Part shown: piece by piece, positions 8,932 to 17,680 of the stretch
Layout of the letters: the number at the start of each line of letters is the position of its first letter
Position numbering within the stretch: position 1 is the first letter of the stretch
NCBI RefSeq assembly: GCF_002261475.1
Contig: NZ_NEVN01000009.1
Location: 426,176 to 490,175, forward strand
Direction: 5' to 3'
DNA length: 64,000 nt
Source: Bordetella genomosp. 5
Lineage (GTDB): Bacteria > Pseudomonadota > Gammaproteobacteria > Burkholderiales > Burkholderiaceae_B
Translations under genes and position numbers: made by a program
Notes under the pieces: generated by a model
Databases searched by the model: none
The model's input: only the letters and a program-made list of their open reading frames with translations
Told to the model about the DNA's origin: nothing

Positions 8932-9978
8932 ATGAATGCTCAGATAGCCCTGATCCTCGGGCAGGATGGCCTGACCAACGGCGCGATCTACGCGCTGCTG
9001 GCCCTGGCCATTCTGCTCGTCTTCACCGTCACGCGGGTGCTGTTCATCCCGCAGGGCGAATTCGTCGCCTTTGGCGCCCTCACCATGGCCGCGCTGCAGG
9101 CCGGCAAACCCGTGCTGCTGGTCTGGCTGGTGGTCGCGTTCGCCGTGGCGGAAGCGCTGGCCGATCTGCTGGCCCAGCGGCGCCGCTACGGCCGCATGCG
9201 GCCCGACTGGCGCTGGGGCGCGCGGCTGGTCTATCCGTTCGTGCTGGCGGGGCTGCTGTACACGCTGCCGCTGGCCGACTTGCCCATGGCGGTGCAGGCG
9301 CTGCTGACGCTGGCGATCGTGGTTCCGCTCGGCCCTCAGCTCTACCGGCTGTTCTATCAACCGATCGCGGCGGCTTCCACGCTGGTGCTGCTGATCGTTT
9401 CGGTCGCGGTGCACCTGGCGCTGGTCGGCCTGGGCCTGCTGGCATTCGGCGCCGAGGGCGCGCGCACGCGCCCCTTCTCGGACGCGCAGTTCGCGCTCGG
9501 CCCGCTCAACGTCAATAGCCAGGCGCTGTGGGTGCTGGCCGTGTCGCTGGTGCTGATCCTGGTGCTCTACCAGTTCTTCGAACGCACCATGTATGGCAAA
9601 GCGTTGCGGGCGGCCGCCTTCAATCGCGCCGGTGCGCGGCTGATGGGGATCTCGCCGGTGTTCGCCGGCCGCATCACCTTCCTGTTGGCGGGCCTGATCG
9701 GCACCGTCTCCGGCATCCTGATCGCGCCGATCACCACCATGTATTTCGATTCGGGCTTTCTCGTCAGCCTCAAGGGCTTCGTGGGCGCCATCATCGGCGG
9801 CCTGGTGAGCTACCCCGTGGCGGCCCTGGGCGCCGTGCTGGTGGGCCTGATCGAAGCCTTCTCCGCCTTCTGGGCCAGCGCCTACAAGGAGATCATCGTC
9901 TTCACCCTGATCATTCCCGTGCTGCTGTGGCGCTCGCTCAAGAGCCACACGGTCGAAGAAGAGGAGGACGAAGCATGA
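8932..9978 (+). CDS. ABC importer membrane permease, LivH family
   Basis: A 348-residue inner-membrane protein with the LivH-type pattern of hydrophobic helices. The family-typical 'FEEAxRA-AFN'-like cytoplasmic loop appears here as 'MYGKALRAAAFNRAGARLMG', where the ATPase docks. It is longer than the usual 290-310 residues because of an extra region around residues 60-130 that carries an Arg-rich loop and additional hydrophobic segments. The C-terminus is acidic ('EEEEDEA'). It overlaps the next gene by ATGA. It forms the channel together with the LivM half of the next protein. Confidence 0.92.
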   Translation: MNAQIALILGQDGLTNGAIYALLALAILLVFTVTRVLFIPQGEFVAFGALTMAALQAGKPVLLVWLVVAFAVAEALADLLAQRRRYGRMRPDWRWGARLVYPFVLAGLLYTLPLADLPMAVQALLTLAIVVPLGPQLYRLFYQPIAAASTLVLLIVSVAVHLALVGLGLLAFGAEGARTRPFSDAQFALGPLNVNSQALWVLAVSLVLILVLYQFFERTMYGKALRAAAFNRAGARLMGISPVFAGRITFLLAGLIGTVSGILIAPITTMYFDSGFLVSLKGFVGAIIGGLVSYPVAALGAVLVGLIEAFSAFWASAYKEIIVFTLIIPVLLWRSLKSHTVEEEEDEA

Positions 9979-11795
9979 CGTCCGGCCGCCTCCTCGCCGT
10001 CTTTCTGATCCTGCTCGCGCTGGCGCCGCTGGGTCTGCCCGCGTTCTACGTCACCCTGCTCAATTACATCGGTCTGTACGCGCTGGTGGCCATCGGCCTG
10101 GTGCTGCTGACCGGCGTGGGCGGCCTCACGAGCTTCGGCCAGGCCGCGTTCGTGGGCCTGGGCGCCTATACCACCGCCGTGCTGACCACGCGCGCCGACG
10201 CCCTGCCGTCCGTCGTGGCCTGGCTCGGCCTGTCGCCGTGGCTCACGCTGCTGGCCGGCCTGCTGCTCACGCTGCTGGTCGCGTGGCTGCTGGGCGCGCT
10301 CACCCTGCGGCTCTCGGGACACTTCCTGCCCCTGGGCACGATCGCCTGGGGCCTGAGCCTGTACTTCGCCTTCGGCTCGGCCGAAGGGCTGGGCGGGCAC
10401 ACCGGCCTCACCGACATCCCGGCCATCTCGCTCTTCGGCATCAGCCTGCATCAGGGCGATCGGATCTACTACCTGATCTGGGCGTTCCTGCTGATCGGCA
10501 TCTGGACCACGCGCAACCTGCTCGACTCGCGCGAGGGCCGCGCGATCCGGGCGCTCAAGGGCGGCCGCGTGATGGCCGAGTCGATGGGCGTGGACACGGC
10601 GCGCGCGCGCATGGTGATTTTCATCATCGCCGCGCTGCAGGCCTGCGCCTCGGGCTGGCTCTATGCCCACATGCAGCGCTTCGTGAATCCGAATCCGTTC
10701 GGCCTGCAGATGGGCATCGAGTATTTGTTCATGACCGTCATCGGCGGCGCCGGCAGCGTGTGGGGCGCGCTGGTCGGCGCCGGCGTCTTCACCGTGCTCA
10801 AGCAATGGTTGCAGGACTGGCTGCCGCGACTGCTGGGCCAGAGCGGCAACTTCGAAGTGATCGTGTTCGGCTTCGGCATGGTGTTGCTCCTGCACCGCTG
10901 GCGCGGCGGCATCTGGCCGGCGCTGGCGCGCATCGTGCCGGTGCGCGTGCCGCCCCGCCGCGTCGACACGCAGGCCGAACCCCTGCCCCGGCGGACCATG
11001 CCGCCGCGCGGCGAGGTGGTTCTGGTGGCGCACGAGGTGACGCGCAAGTTCGGCGGCCTGGTGGCCAACGATGCGATGAGCCTCGAGGTCCACGCCGGTG
11101 AGGTGCTTGCGCTCATCGGCCCGAACGGCGCGGGCAAGAGCACCATGTTCAACCAGCTCTCGGGCGTCGACACGCCCACCTCGGGCAGCGTGCGCTTCCT
11201 CGGCCAGGAGGTCGCGGGACTCGGCGCGCGCCGGATCGCGCGCATGGGGCTCTCGCGCACCTTCCAGCACGTCAAGCTGATGAAGCGCATGAGCGCGCTC
11301 GAGAACGTGGCGATCGGTGCGCATCTGCGCGGCGAGAGCGGCGTGCTGCGCTCGGCCTGGCGCATGGACCGTCCCGAAGAGCAGCGCCTGCTCGCCGAGG
11401 CCGCGCGCCAGATCGAGCGGGTCGGGCTGGGCCCGCATCTGCTCGACCCCGCCGGCTCGCTGGCGCTGGGCCAACAACGCATCCTGGAGATCGCGCGGGC
11501 GCTCGCCGCCGATCCCTGCCTGCTGCTGCTCGACGAGCCCGCGGCCGGCCTGCGCTACCAGGAAAAGCGTGAACTCGCCGCGCTGCTCGACCGCCTGCGC
11601 GGCGAAGGCATGGCCATCCTGCTGGTGGAGCACGATATGGAATTCGTGATGGGCCTGGCCGACCGCGTGGTGGTGATGGACTTCGGCCAGAAGATCGCAC
11701 AGGGCCTGCCGGCCGAGGTGCAGCGCGACCCCGCGGTGCTCGAGGCGTATCTGGGCGGCGTGGAAAACGGTATCGATATGGAAACGACGACATGA
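9975..11795 (+). CDS. Fused LivM-type permease and LivG-type ATPase of the ABC importer
   Basis: A 606-residue fusion. Residues 1 to about 325 are a LivM permease with multiple hydrophobic helices and the '[21 protein letters not shown]' docking loop. After a Pro/Arg-rich linker, residues about 350-600 are an ATPase with Walker [10 protein letters not shown] starting at residue 382, a signature that reads LALGQQR, and Walker B '[10 protein letters not shown]'. The LivF partner follows with an ATGA overlap, so two different ATPases are made but one is tethered to the membrane. LivM-LivG fusions are known in Burkholderiales. Confidence 0.93.
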   Translation: MTSGRLLAVFLILLALAPLGLPAFYVTLLNYIGLYALVAIGLVLLTGVGGLTSFGQAAFVGLGAYTTAVLTTRADALPSVVAWLGLSPWLTLLAGLLLTLLVAWLLGALTLRLSGHFLPLGTIAWGLSLYFAFGSAEGLGGHTGLTDIPAISLFGISLHQGDRIYYLIWAFLLIGIWTTRNLLDSREGRAIRALKGGRVMAESMGVDTARARMVIFIIAALQACASGWLYAHMQRFVNPNPFGLQMGIEYLFMTVIGGAGSVWGALVGAGVFTVLKQWLQDWLPRLLGQSGNFEVIVFGFGMVLLLHRWRGGIWPALARIVPVRVPPRRVDTQAEPLPRRTMPPRGEVVLVAHEVTRKFGGLVANDAMSLEVHAGEVLALIGPNGAGKSTMFNQLSGVDTPTSGSVRFLGQEVAGLGARRIARMGLSRTFQHVKLMKRMSALENVAIGAHLRGESGVLRSAWRMDRPEEQRLLAEAARQIERVGLGPHLLDPAGSLALGQQRILEIARALAADPCLLLLDEPAAGLRYQEKRELAALLDRLRGEGMAILLVEHDMEFVMGLADRVVVMDFGQKIAQGLPAEVQRDPAVLEAYLGGVENGIDMETTT

Positions 11796-12529
11796 GCGCA
11801 CCCCTTCTGCAAGTGCGCGGCCTGCACGTGGCCTACGACAAGATCGAAGCCGTCGCCGGCGTCGACCTCGAGGTCGGCGAAGGCCAGATCGTGACCGTGA
11901 TCGGCCCCAACGGCGCGGGCAAGACCACGCTGCTGTCGGCCATCATGGGCGTGCTGCCGTCGCGCGGCGAGATCCAGTTCGGCGGCACCTCGCATGCCCA
12001 CGCCGATGTCGAGGAAATGGTCGCGGCCGGCATGAACCTCGTGCCCGAGAAGCGCGAGCTGTTCGCGGAGATGAGCGTCGAGGACAACCTGCTGCTCGGG
12101 GGCTTCCATCGCTACCGCACCGGTCAGCGCGACCAGCAGGAATGCATGGCGGAAGTGTTCGAGCTGTTCCCGCGCCTGCGCGAGCGGCGCGGGCAGCTCG
12201 CCGGCACCTTGTCGGGCGGCGAGCGCCAGATGCTGGCCGTGGGCCGCGCGCTGATGGCGCGGCCGCGGCTGCTGATGCTGGACGAGCCCAGCCTCGGGCT
12301 GGCGCCCCGCATCGTGCGCGAAGTGTTCCTGATCGTGGCGGAGCTGCGCCGCCGCGGCGTGTCGATCCTGCTTATCGAGCAGAACGCGAGGGCGGCGCTG
12401 CAGGTGGCCGACCATGCGTATGTGCTGGAGATGGGCAAGGTGACGCTGTCAGGGCCGGCGGCCGAGGTGGCGCGCGACCCGCGCGTGGTGGAGGTGTATC
12501 TGGGGCTGGGGCACGCTCAGGCGGCCTGA
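11792..12529 (+). CDS. ABC importer ATPase, LivF family
   Basis: A 245-residue cytoplasmic ATPase. It shows Walker [10 protein letters not shown], signature LSGGERQ, Walker B '[13 protein letters not shown]' and the LivF-typical '[10 protein letters not shown]' after the switch His region. It pairs with the ATPase half of the preceding fusion protein. Its start overlaps the upstream stop (ATGA). It is the last gene of the catabolic-uptake operon and converges on the glycosyltransferase gene, its TGA lying inside a palindrome shared with that gene's stop. Confidence 0.95.
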   Translation: MSAPLLQVRGLHVAYDKIEAVAGVDLEVGEGQIVTVIGPNGAGKTTLLSAIMGVLPSRGEIQFGGTSHAHADVEEMVAAGMNLVPEKRELFAEMSVEDNLLLGGFHRYRTGQRDQQECMAEVFELFPRLRERRGQLAGTLSGGERQMLAVGRALMARPRLLMLDEPSLGLAPRIVREVFLIVAELRRRGVSILLIEQNARAALQVADHAYVLEMGKVTLSGPAAEVARDPRVVEVYLGLGHAQAA

Positions 12530-12542
12530 CGCGTGTCAGGCC
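12523..12542. terminator. Stem-loop shared by two convergent stop codons (livF-type gene and GT2 gene)
   Basis: GGCCTGAC, a GCGT loop and GTCAGGCC form a perfect 8-bp stem. The + strand TGA (12527-12529) and the - strand TGA (TCA at 12536-12538) sit in opposite arms. There is no T tract on either side, so it is not a classical intrinsic terminator. Confidence 0.55.
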
Positions 12543-13471
12543 AGGCCGCGGCGGCGGTCGCGCCGGTACATGACATAGCCCAGCGGCCACATCACCGTGA
12601 CCAGCATACCGGCCCACACATTGGTCAGCCGGTAGTTGGACACCGCGGTGGGCAGCCCGGAATTCTGCAGGTGCAGGCGGAAGCGCGTGTAGCGCGCCGC
12701 CGCCAGCAGGAACTCGCGCGGCCGGTGCAGGATCTGGTCCATGTGATGCTGCAGCATGTCCCAGGCCAGCAGATACAGGCCCTGCACGTTGTTGCGGATC
12801 GAGACGCCGCTGTTCATCAGGCCGCCTGGCGTGTCGTGATAGACGCGCACCACGCGGTTGATGAAGCGCGTCATGAAGCCGGCCCGCGCGATCGCCCACC
12901 ACACCAGGCTCTCGGGCACGAAGCCCGCGACATCCTGCGGAAAGGGATACGCGCGCAGCACGTCGGTGCGCATGCAGCCGAATTTTTCGCCCGGCACGCG
13001 GTAGCGGAAGTACATCTCCACGGCGGTGGCGTCGAGCGGATCCTTGGGAAAGCGTTCGCCCACGATGCTGCCGTCGGGCCGCGCGCACAGTCCGGTGACG
13101 GCCACGTACGACTCGCGGCGGTCGGCCGGGATCTCTTCCCAGGCGGCATCGAGGATGGCCAGCGCGTCGGCGGGCATCGCGTCGTCGCTGTCGAGCGCCA
13201 CCACGAACTCGCCGCGCGCCTCACGCACGCCCCGGTTGAACGCCGCCTTCTTGTGCTGGTTGTTTTGCCAGAAATAGCGGATCGGAAAATCGGCGCGGGC
13301 CTGCCAGGCCAGGACGACCTCGCGGGTGTTGTCGGTGGAGCCGTCGTCGACCACCACCCATTCGAAGTCGCGCAGGGTCTGGCGGCAAAGCGAGTCGTAG
13401 ACCCGGGACAGTGTCGCTGCGCGGTTGAACGTGGGCGTCAGGACCGTGAATCGATAGGTCGGTTCGATCAT
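12536..13471 (-). CDS. Family 2 glycosyltransferase
   Basis: A 311-residue GT-A fold glycosyltransferase. It has the family-2 opening 'TPTFNRAATLSRVYDSL', the nucleotide-sugar region 'VVDDGSTDNTREVV' and an acidic metal site 'ALDSDDAM' near residue 110. Hydrophobic segments near the C-terminus are short. It stands alone, with no cell-wall or capsule genes nearby, so acceptor and sugar are unknown. It is transcribed away from the LysR gene at 13673, and an AT-rich dyad lies between them. Confidence 0.88.
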   Translation of the reverse strand: MIEPTYRFTVLTPTFNRAATLSRVYDSLCRQTLRDFEWVVVDDGSTDNTREVVLAWQARADFPIRYFWQNNQHKKAAFNRGVREARGEFVVALDSDDAMPADALAILDAAWEEIPADRRESYVAVTGLCARPDGSIVGERFPKDPLDATAVEMYFRYRVPGEKFGCMRTDVLRAYPFPQDVAGFVPESLVWWAIARAGFMTRFINRVVRVYHDTPGGLMNSGVSIRNNVQGLYLLAWDMLQHHMDQILHRPREFLLAAARYTRFRLHLQNSGLPTAVSNYRLTNVWAGMLVTVMWPLGYVMYRRDRRRGLA

Positions 13472-13581
13472 GCGGCGGGACGAAGATGAGAGGGCACGTG
13501 GGGCGGCAGGCAGGTCACGAAGGCAGTGTACGGAATCCGCCCGAACCCCGATATTCGGGCTTGCGCGGATTTTGAAAACGA

Positions 13582-13602
13582 ATATGTCACGAATTCACAT
13601 AT
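13582..13602. promoter_or_regulatory. AT-rich inverted repeat between divergent GT2 and LysR genes
   Basis: ATATGT at 13582-13587 and ACATAT at 13597-13602 are perfect 6-bp arms around a 9-base centre holding GAATTC. The arms stand out in G/C-rich surroundings. The position, 71 bases before the LysR start and 111 before the GT2 start, suits an operator used by the LysR protein. Binding is inferred. Confidence 0.5.
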
Positions 13603-13672
13603 GTCGGGGCATCGGGGATGCAGGGCCGGCGCGCGAGCAGGTACACTGCCGCGTTGCCCCCGCCTGCCCGCC

Positions 13673-14689
13673 ATGGAACCGAGTCCCGTACAGCTCAACG
13701 ACATCGCCCTGTTTGTGGAAGTGGCCAAGCGCAAGAGCTTCAGCCTGGCCGCCCGGGCGCTGCACATCCCCACTTCCACGCTGTCGCGCCGCATCAGCCA
13801 GCTGGAGCGGGCGATCGGCCTGCGCCTGATCAACCGCAACACCCGCCGTCTCGAGCTCACCGACGCCGGCGATATCTATCTGCGCCGCTGCCAGGGCCTG
13901 ATCGACGAGGCCCGGCTGGCGCACGAGCAGTTGCGCTCGCTCGCAAGCCGCCCCAAAGGCCGCCTGAGCATCTCGATTCCGTACAGCCTCGCCATCTGGC
14001 TGCTGCCTTCGTCGATCCGCGACTTCACCGATGCCTATCCCGACATCGAATGCGAATTCGATCTGAGCATGAAGTCGAGCGCGGATTCGCAGGGCGAGCC
14101 GTTCGACGTCATCCTGCGCTTCGGCCGCGATGGCGACGGCGAACCCGACACCCCGGGCAGCGTCGAACACGAGATCATCGCGCTCGACAACTATCTGTAT
14201 GCCTCGGCGGATTATCTCGAGCGTCATGGCGAACCCGAGCAACCCGCCGACCTCGCGCATCATCAGTGCCTGCGCACCGCCATCGACGACGCGCACTCGT
14301 ACTGGATCCTGAACAACGGCGTGCGGACCGAGCGCGTCGACGTGCAGGGGCAGCTCGCCGGCAACAACATCAGCGTCATGGGCACGCTCTCGGGTCTGGG
14401 GCTGGGCATCACGCGCCTGCCCTCGTGCCTGGCGCTGGATCCGGTGATCGAGCGCAACTCGCTGCGCCGCATCCTGCCCGACTGGAAGGTCCAGCCGATC
14501 TCGATCTACGCCCGCTTCCCGTCGCGCATCCTGCCGGCCAAGACCCGCGCCTTCATGGACTTCATCCGCCCGCAGCTCGGCCCGGCCGGTGCGCCCCCGC
14601 CGTCGAGCGCGCCGGTGGACACCGGCGCACGGCGTGCGCCGACCGACGCGCCGCACGCGGCCATGCCGCAGTTCAAGAATCCCGACTGA
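13673..14689 (+). CDS. LysR-family transcriptional regulator
   Basis: A 338-residue LTTR. The N-terminal winged helix-turn-helix is clear ('KSFSLAARALHIPTSTLSRRISQLE' region, residues about 20-45), followed by the usual effector-binding domain starting at 'GRLSISIPYSLA'. It belongs to the CrgA/AaeR-like group by its 'ARALHIPTSTLSRRI' style. The C-terminal 35 residues are Pro/Ala-rich and look disordered. The ATG at 13673 is chosen because the frame upstream has no family homology. It may control the divergent glycosyltransferase. A bidirectional hairpin follows the stop. Confidence 0.9.
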   Translation: MEPSPVQLNDIALFVEVAKRKSFSLAARALHIPTSTLSRRISQLERAIGLRLINRNTRRLELTDAGDIYLRRCQGLIDEARLAHEQLRSLASRPKGRLSISIPYSLAIWLLPSSIRDFTDAYPDIECEFDLSMKSSADSQGEPFDVILRFGRDGDGEPDTPGSVEHEIIALDNYLYASADYLERHGEPEQPADLAHHQCLRTAIDDAHSYWILNNGVRTERVDVQGQLAGNNISVMGTLSGLGLGITRLPSCLALDPVIERNSLRRILPDWKVQPISIYARFPSRILPAKTRAFMDFIRPQLGPAGAPPPSSAPVDTGARRAPTDAPHAAMPQFKNPD

Positions 14690-14715
14690 GGCCGTGGCAC
14701 GCGCGGCACAAAAGC

Positions 14716-14740
14716 AAAACGCCGGCTAAGCCGGCGTTTT
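14716..14740. terminator. Bidirectional intrinsic terminator
   Basis: AAAACGCCGGC, a TAA loop and GCCGGCGTTTT form a perfect 11-bp stem whose ends are the A and T tracts. It serves the LysR gene from the left and the small basic gene from the right. Confidence 0.85.
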
Positions 14741-14761
14741 GTTGGTCTGGACCGAAGGCGC

Positions 14762-14890
14762 TTAGACGCGCTTGATCTTTTCCAGCATCTTGAACACGCC
14801 CTTGGGCGCGGTCACGAAAAGACGCTTGAAGCTCTTGCCCAGGCAACGACGTTCCAGGGTGTTACGACGCACGCGCTTGCGTTCTGCCAT
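14762..14890 (-). CDS. Small, strongly basic protein of unknown function (42 aa)
   Basis: I do not recognise this protein. It starts MAERKRVRRN and 15 of its 42 residues are Lys or Arg, with one Cys and a short hydrophobic patch around 'RLFVTAP'. The ATG at 14890 has GGAG eight bases upstream. A longer reading from 14944 adds a non-basic leader without a ribosome-binding site. A strong hairpin terminator follows, so it looks like a monocistronic expressed gene. The charge and size suggest an RNA- or ribosome-binding role, which is inference. Confidence 0.62.
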   Translation of the reverse strand: MAERKRVRRNTLERRCLGKSFKRLFVTAPKGVFKMLEKIKRV

Positions 14891-15127
14891 GATGATGACT
14901 CCGGTATAGGGTTCGCGGGTTGATTCGAAAAAGCCGCCGCGCAACCGGACATATCCAGTACAGCGACACCCGCAATCAAACTGCTTGCTGGCGTGCGGCG
15001 AAATTCAGGTAACTTGGGATTCTAGCCGGAAATCGGCGGGGCCGGCAAGGCGGCCAATTGTCCACGCGGCGACGGCGGCTCAGCTGTTGGCGTTCGGCCG
15101 CGCCAGGGATCCGTCCCCCGGTGGCCC

Positions 15128-16054
15128 TCAGCCTTCCGCCATCTTCGCCAGCACGGCCTCCGCGCGGGGCAGCGGCTCGACCGCGCCATAGCCCTGGGTC
15201 GACAGGGCCGCCGCCACGTTGGCGTAGGTGACCGCGGCGCGCCAATCGTCGCCCAGGCAACGGCGCGCCAGCAGATTGCCGGCGAAACAATCGCCCGCGC
15301 CGGTGGCATCCACCGCCTTCACGGGATGGCCGGGCACACGCACCCGGCTCTCGCCATCGTCGATTACCGCGCCGTCCTTGCCGAGCTTGAGCACCACCAC
15401 ACCGGGCGCGCCGGCCTCGCGGATCCAGTCGAGCGTGCGCTCGGGATCCTCGTGCCCGGTGAGGTGACGCAGGTCGTCCATGCTGGGCAGGAAGAGATCG
15501 GCCTGGGTGAGCGCCTCGCGCAGGATGGCGCGCGCCCGCGCCAGCGGCCAGAGCCGCAGACGCAGATTCGAATCGAGGCTGACCTCGGTGCCCGCGGCGC
15601 GGGCGCGCGCCATCGCGGCGAACACGGTGTCGCACGCGCTGGCGCTGATGGCGAGGCTGATGCCGGACACATGCAGAAAGCGCGCGCGCTCCACCAGGCC
15701 CAGCTCCAGATCGTCCGGCTGCATGCGGCTCGCCGCCGAGCCCGCGCGCAGATAGCTGAACACATGCCCGTCGGGGCCGTGCTGCACGAAATACATGCCG
15801 GTGTGGCCGCCGCTGTCGGTCAGCACGCCCTGCGTGTCCACGCCCTCGGCGCGCCACAGCTCGAGCAGTTGCTCACCGAAGGCGTCGTCGCCGACCCGGG
15901 TCAGATAGGCGCAGCGCGCGCCCTGCCGGGCGGCGGCGATCACCGCGTTGGAGGTATCGCCGCCCACGCCCTGCAGATACTGGCGCTCGCCGGCCTGGGT
16001 CTGGTTGAACTCGATCAGGGGCTCGCCCAGACCGACAATGTCGAAATCAGCCAC
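15128..16054 (-). CDS. kdgK: 2-keto-3-deoxygluconate kinase (PfkB family)
   Basis: A 308-residue ribokinase-fold sugar kinase. The N-terminal GG motif 'GVGGDTSNAVIAAARQG' binds sugar, and the C-terminal 'DATGAGDCFAGN' supplies the catalytic Asp and the anion hole. I chose the GTG at 16054, which overlaps the aldolase stop as GTGGCTGA; the frame extends further upstream but only opposite aldolase codons. Adjacent KDPG aldolase makes KDG phosphorylation to KDPG the likely reaction, completing a short route from 2-keto-3-deoxygluconate to pyruvate and glyceraldehyde 3-phosphate. Confidence 0.87.
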   Translation of the reverse strand: MADFDIVGLGEPLIEFNQTQAGERQYLQGVGGDTSNAVIAAARQGARCAYLTRVGDDAFGEQLLELWRAEGVDTQGVLTDSGGHTGMYFVQHGPDGHVFSYLRAGSAASRMQPDDLELGLVERARFLHVSGISLAISASACDTVFAAMARARAAGTEVSLDSNLRLRLWPLARARAILREALTQADLFLPSMDDLRHLTGHEDPERTLDWIREAGAPGVVVLKLGKDGAVIDDGESRVRVPGHPVKAVDATGAGDCFAGNLLARRCLGDDWRAAVTYANVAAALSTQGYGAVEPLPRAEAVLAKMAEG

Positions 16055-16691
16055 GGGCGGCCTCCAGGGTCTGAACGATCTGCCGCACCAGCGTGCCGGT
16101 ATCGCGCGCCGCGAAGGCGGTCTTGTCATAGAGATTGCTGCCGATGCCCACCATCGCCGCGCCGGCCGCGAAGTAATCGCCCATGTTCTGTGCGGTCACC
16201 CCGCCCGTGGGGCAGAACGCCACGTCCGGAAAGACCGCCTTGAGCGCGGCCAGATGGCGCGGCCCGCCCGTGTCGGCCGGGAACACCTTCACGATGTCCG
16301 CGCCGGCGCGCACCGCCTGTAGCACTTCGGTGGGCGTGAAGGCGCCCAGCAGGCACAGCCCGCCCGCGGCATGCGCCAGCTCCACGATGCCCGGGGTATG
16401 GCCGGGCGACACCAGAAAGTCCGCGCCCGCCGTCAGGGCATCGCGCGCCTGCGATTCATCCAGGATGGTGCCCACGCCCAGCACCACCTGGTCGCCGTGT
16501 TTGTCGCGCAGCGCGCGCACGAGGTCCGTCACGCCGGGGATGGTCCAGGTCAGCTCGAGCGTGGTGCAGCCGGCGTTGAACGCGACCTCGGCGGCGTAGG
16601 CGGCGGTCGCGGCGTCGTCGTAGCGCAGCACGGGCACCACCCGGGCGGTGTGCAAGGCGGTCAGGGCAGGATGATCGGAAGGAGCAGTCAC
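16047..16691 (-). CDS. eda: 2-dehydro-3-deoxy-6-phosphogluconate (KDPG) aldolase
   Basis: A 214-residue class I aldolase, the usual length for Eda. The Schiff-base lysine is in 'DIVKVFPADTGG', the general-acid/base Glu is in 'TLELTWTIPG', and the phosphate loop is 'PTGGV'. It would split KDPG into pyruvate and glyceraldehyde 3-phosphate. It lies 48 bases after the iclR gene and overlaps the KDG kinase by eight bases. No Edd or sugar-acid dehydratase gene is present nearby, so the pathway supply of KDG must come from elsewhere. Confidence 0.93.
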   Translation of the reverse strand: MTAPSDHPALTALHTARVVPVLRYDDAATAAYAAEVAFNAGCTTLELTWTIPGVTDLVRALRDKHGDQVVLGVGTILDESQARDALTAGADFLVSPGHTPGIVELAHAAGGLCLLGAFTPTEVLQAVRAGADIVKVFPADTGGPRHLAALKAVFPDVAFCPTGGVTAQNMGDYFAAGAAMVGIGSNLYDKTAFAARDTGTLVRQIVQTLEAARG

Positions 16692-16739
16692 GGAATACCT
16701 CGCTGAAAACGTGGAAACAGCAAAAGGAAGAGCGGGGAC

Positions 16740-17507
16740 TCAGCCGCCCTGCGGCGGCAGCAGTCCGAGCAGCGCGCGCGAGCGCTCGCGCAGCGCCAGC
16801 AAAGGGGCGACATAGGCCTGCAGCGGGTCGGCGTGGGTGCGGAAGCACAGCACGCTCACACTGACGCAGGCTACCACTGTGTCATCGGGCGCCTGCAGCG
16901 CCACGCCATAGCAGCAGATGCCGGCTTCGTTTTCCTGGTCATCGAGCGCATAGCCACGGGCGCGCGCCTGCGGCAGCGTGGTGCTGGACAGCAAGCCCCG
17001 CGCCGCGGCGTCGCAATCGGGCAATGCGGCAAGGCGCGCCTCGCACAGTTCGGGCGCCAGCGCCGCGAGCCAGGCGCGACCCACCGCGCTGCGGTGCGCC
17101 GCGACCGTCGCGCCCACGCGCGACACCATGCGCAGCGGACCCGGGCTCTCGAGCTTGTCGATGTACATCATGGCGGTGCCCGCCGGCACGGCCAGATGCA
17201 CGGTCTCGCCGGTGAGGTCGCGCAATGCGCGCAGCTCTCCGGCCAGGGCCTCGCGCACGTCGAACTGCGACCATGCGCGGCTCGCCAGGCCCAGCACGCG
17301 CGTGCCGATGCCATAGCCGCCTCGCATCTCGCGCAGCATCCCGTGCTCGGCCAGCGCCGCCACAATGCGATGCACGGTGGAACGCGGATAGCCGCTGGCG
17401 CGGGCGAGATCGGCGATCGACGGCGGCTGCGCGGCGTCGGCCACGGCCTGGAGAATGACCATGAATTTGGCGAAGGCGGCCGTCCCGGCCACGGTCGATT
17501 CGGACAA
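16740..17507 (-). CDS. IclR-family transcriptional regulator
   Basis: A 255-residue regulator. The N-terminal winged helix-turn-helix ('PSIADLARASGYPRSTVHRIVAAL') is followed by the IclR effector domain with 'TGETVHLAV' and 'AVGRAWLA' blocks. The start is TTG at 17507, supported by AGGAG five bases before it. The open frame continues upstream to 17777 but encodes nothing family-like. It is the first gene of an iclR-eda-kdgK unit, so it probably controls KDG use. An SOS-like box lies 50-69 bases upstream of this start. Confidence 0.9.
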   Translation of the reverse strand: MSESTVAGTAAFAKFMVILQAVADAAQPPSIADLARASGYPRSTVHRIVAALAEHGMLREMRGGYGIGTRVLGLASRAWSQFDVREALAGELRALRDLTGETVHLAVPAGTAMMYIDKLESPGPLRMVSRVGATVAAHRSAVGRAWLAALAPELCEARLAALPDCDAAARGLLSSTTLPQARARGYALDDQENEAGICCYGVALQAPDDTVVACVSVSVLCFRTHADPLQAYVAPLLALRERSRALLGLLPPQGG

Positions 17508-17556
17508 GACGTCTCCTGGTGCGCGGCGCCGGCGCGGCGGTGCGCAAAATCTGCGA

Positions 17557-17576
17557 TACTGTTTATCCATACAGCT
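17557..17576. promoter_or_regulatory. Candidate LexA (SOS) box
   Basis: CTGT-TTATCCAT-ACAG at 17559-17574 matches the CTGT-N8-ACAG core and agrees with the E. coli consensus at 13 of 16 positions; a flanking TA also fits. It sits between iclR (-) and uvrA (+), 225 bases before the uvrA ATG. UvrA genes are classic LexA targets. Confidence 0.65.
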
Positions 17577-17680
17577 TGCCGCGCACCATGCCCCCGTGCC
17601 GGGCGCGCGGCTTGCGGTGTCGTACCTTCGCCGCTTACAGAGTGGCAGGCTTGAAATCCGCGCGCTCGCCCACATCTGGT

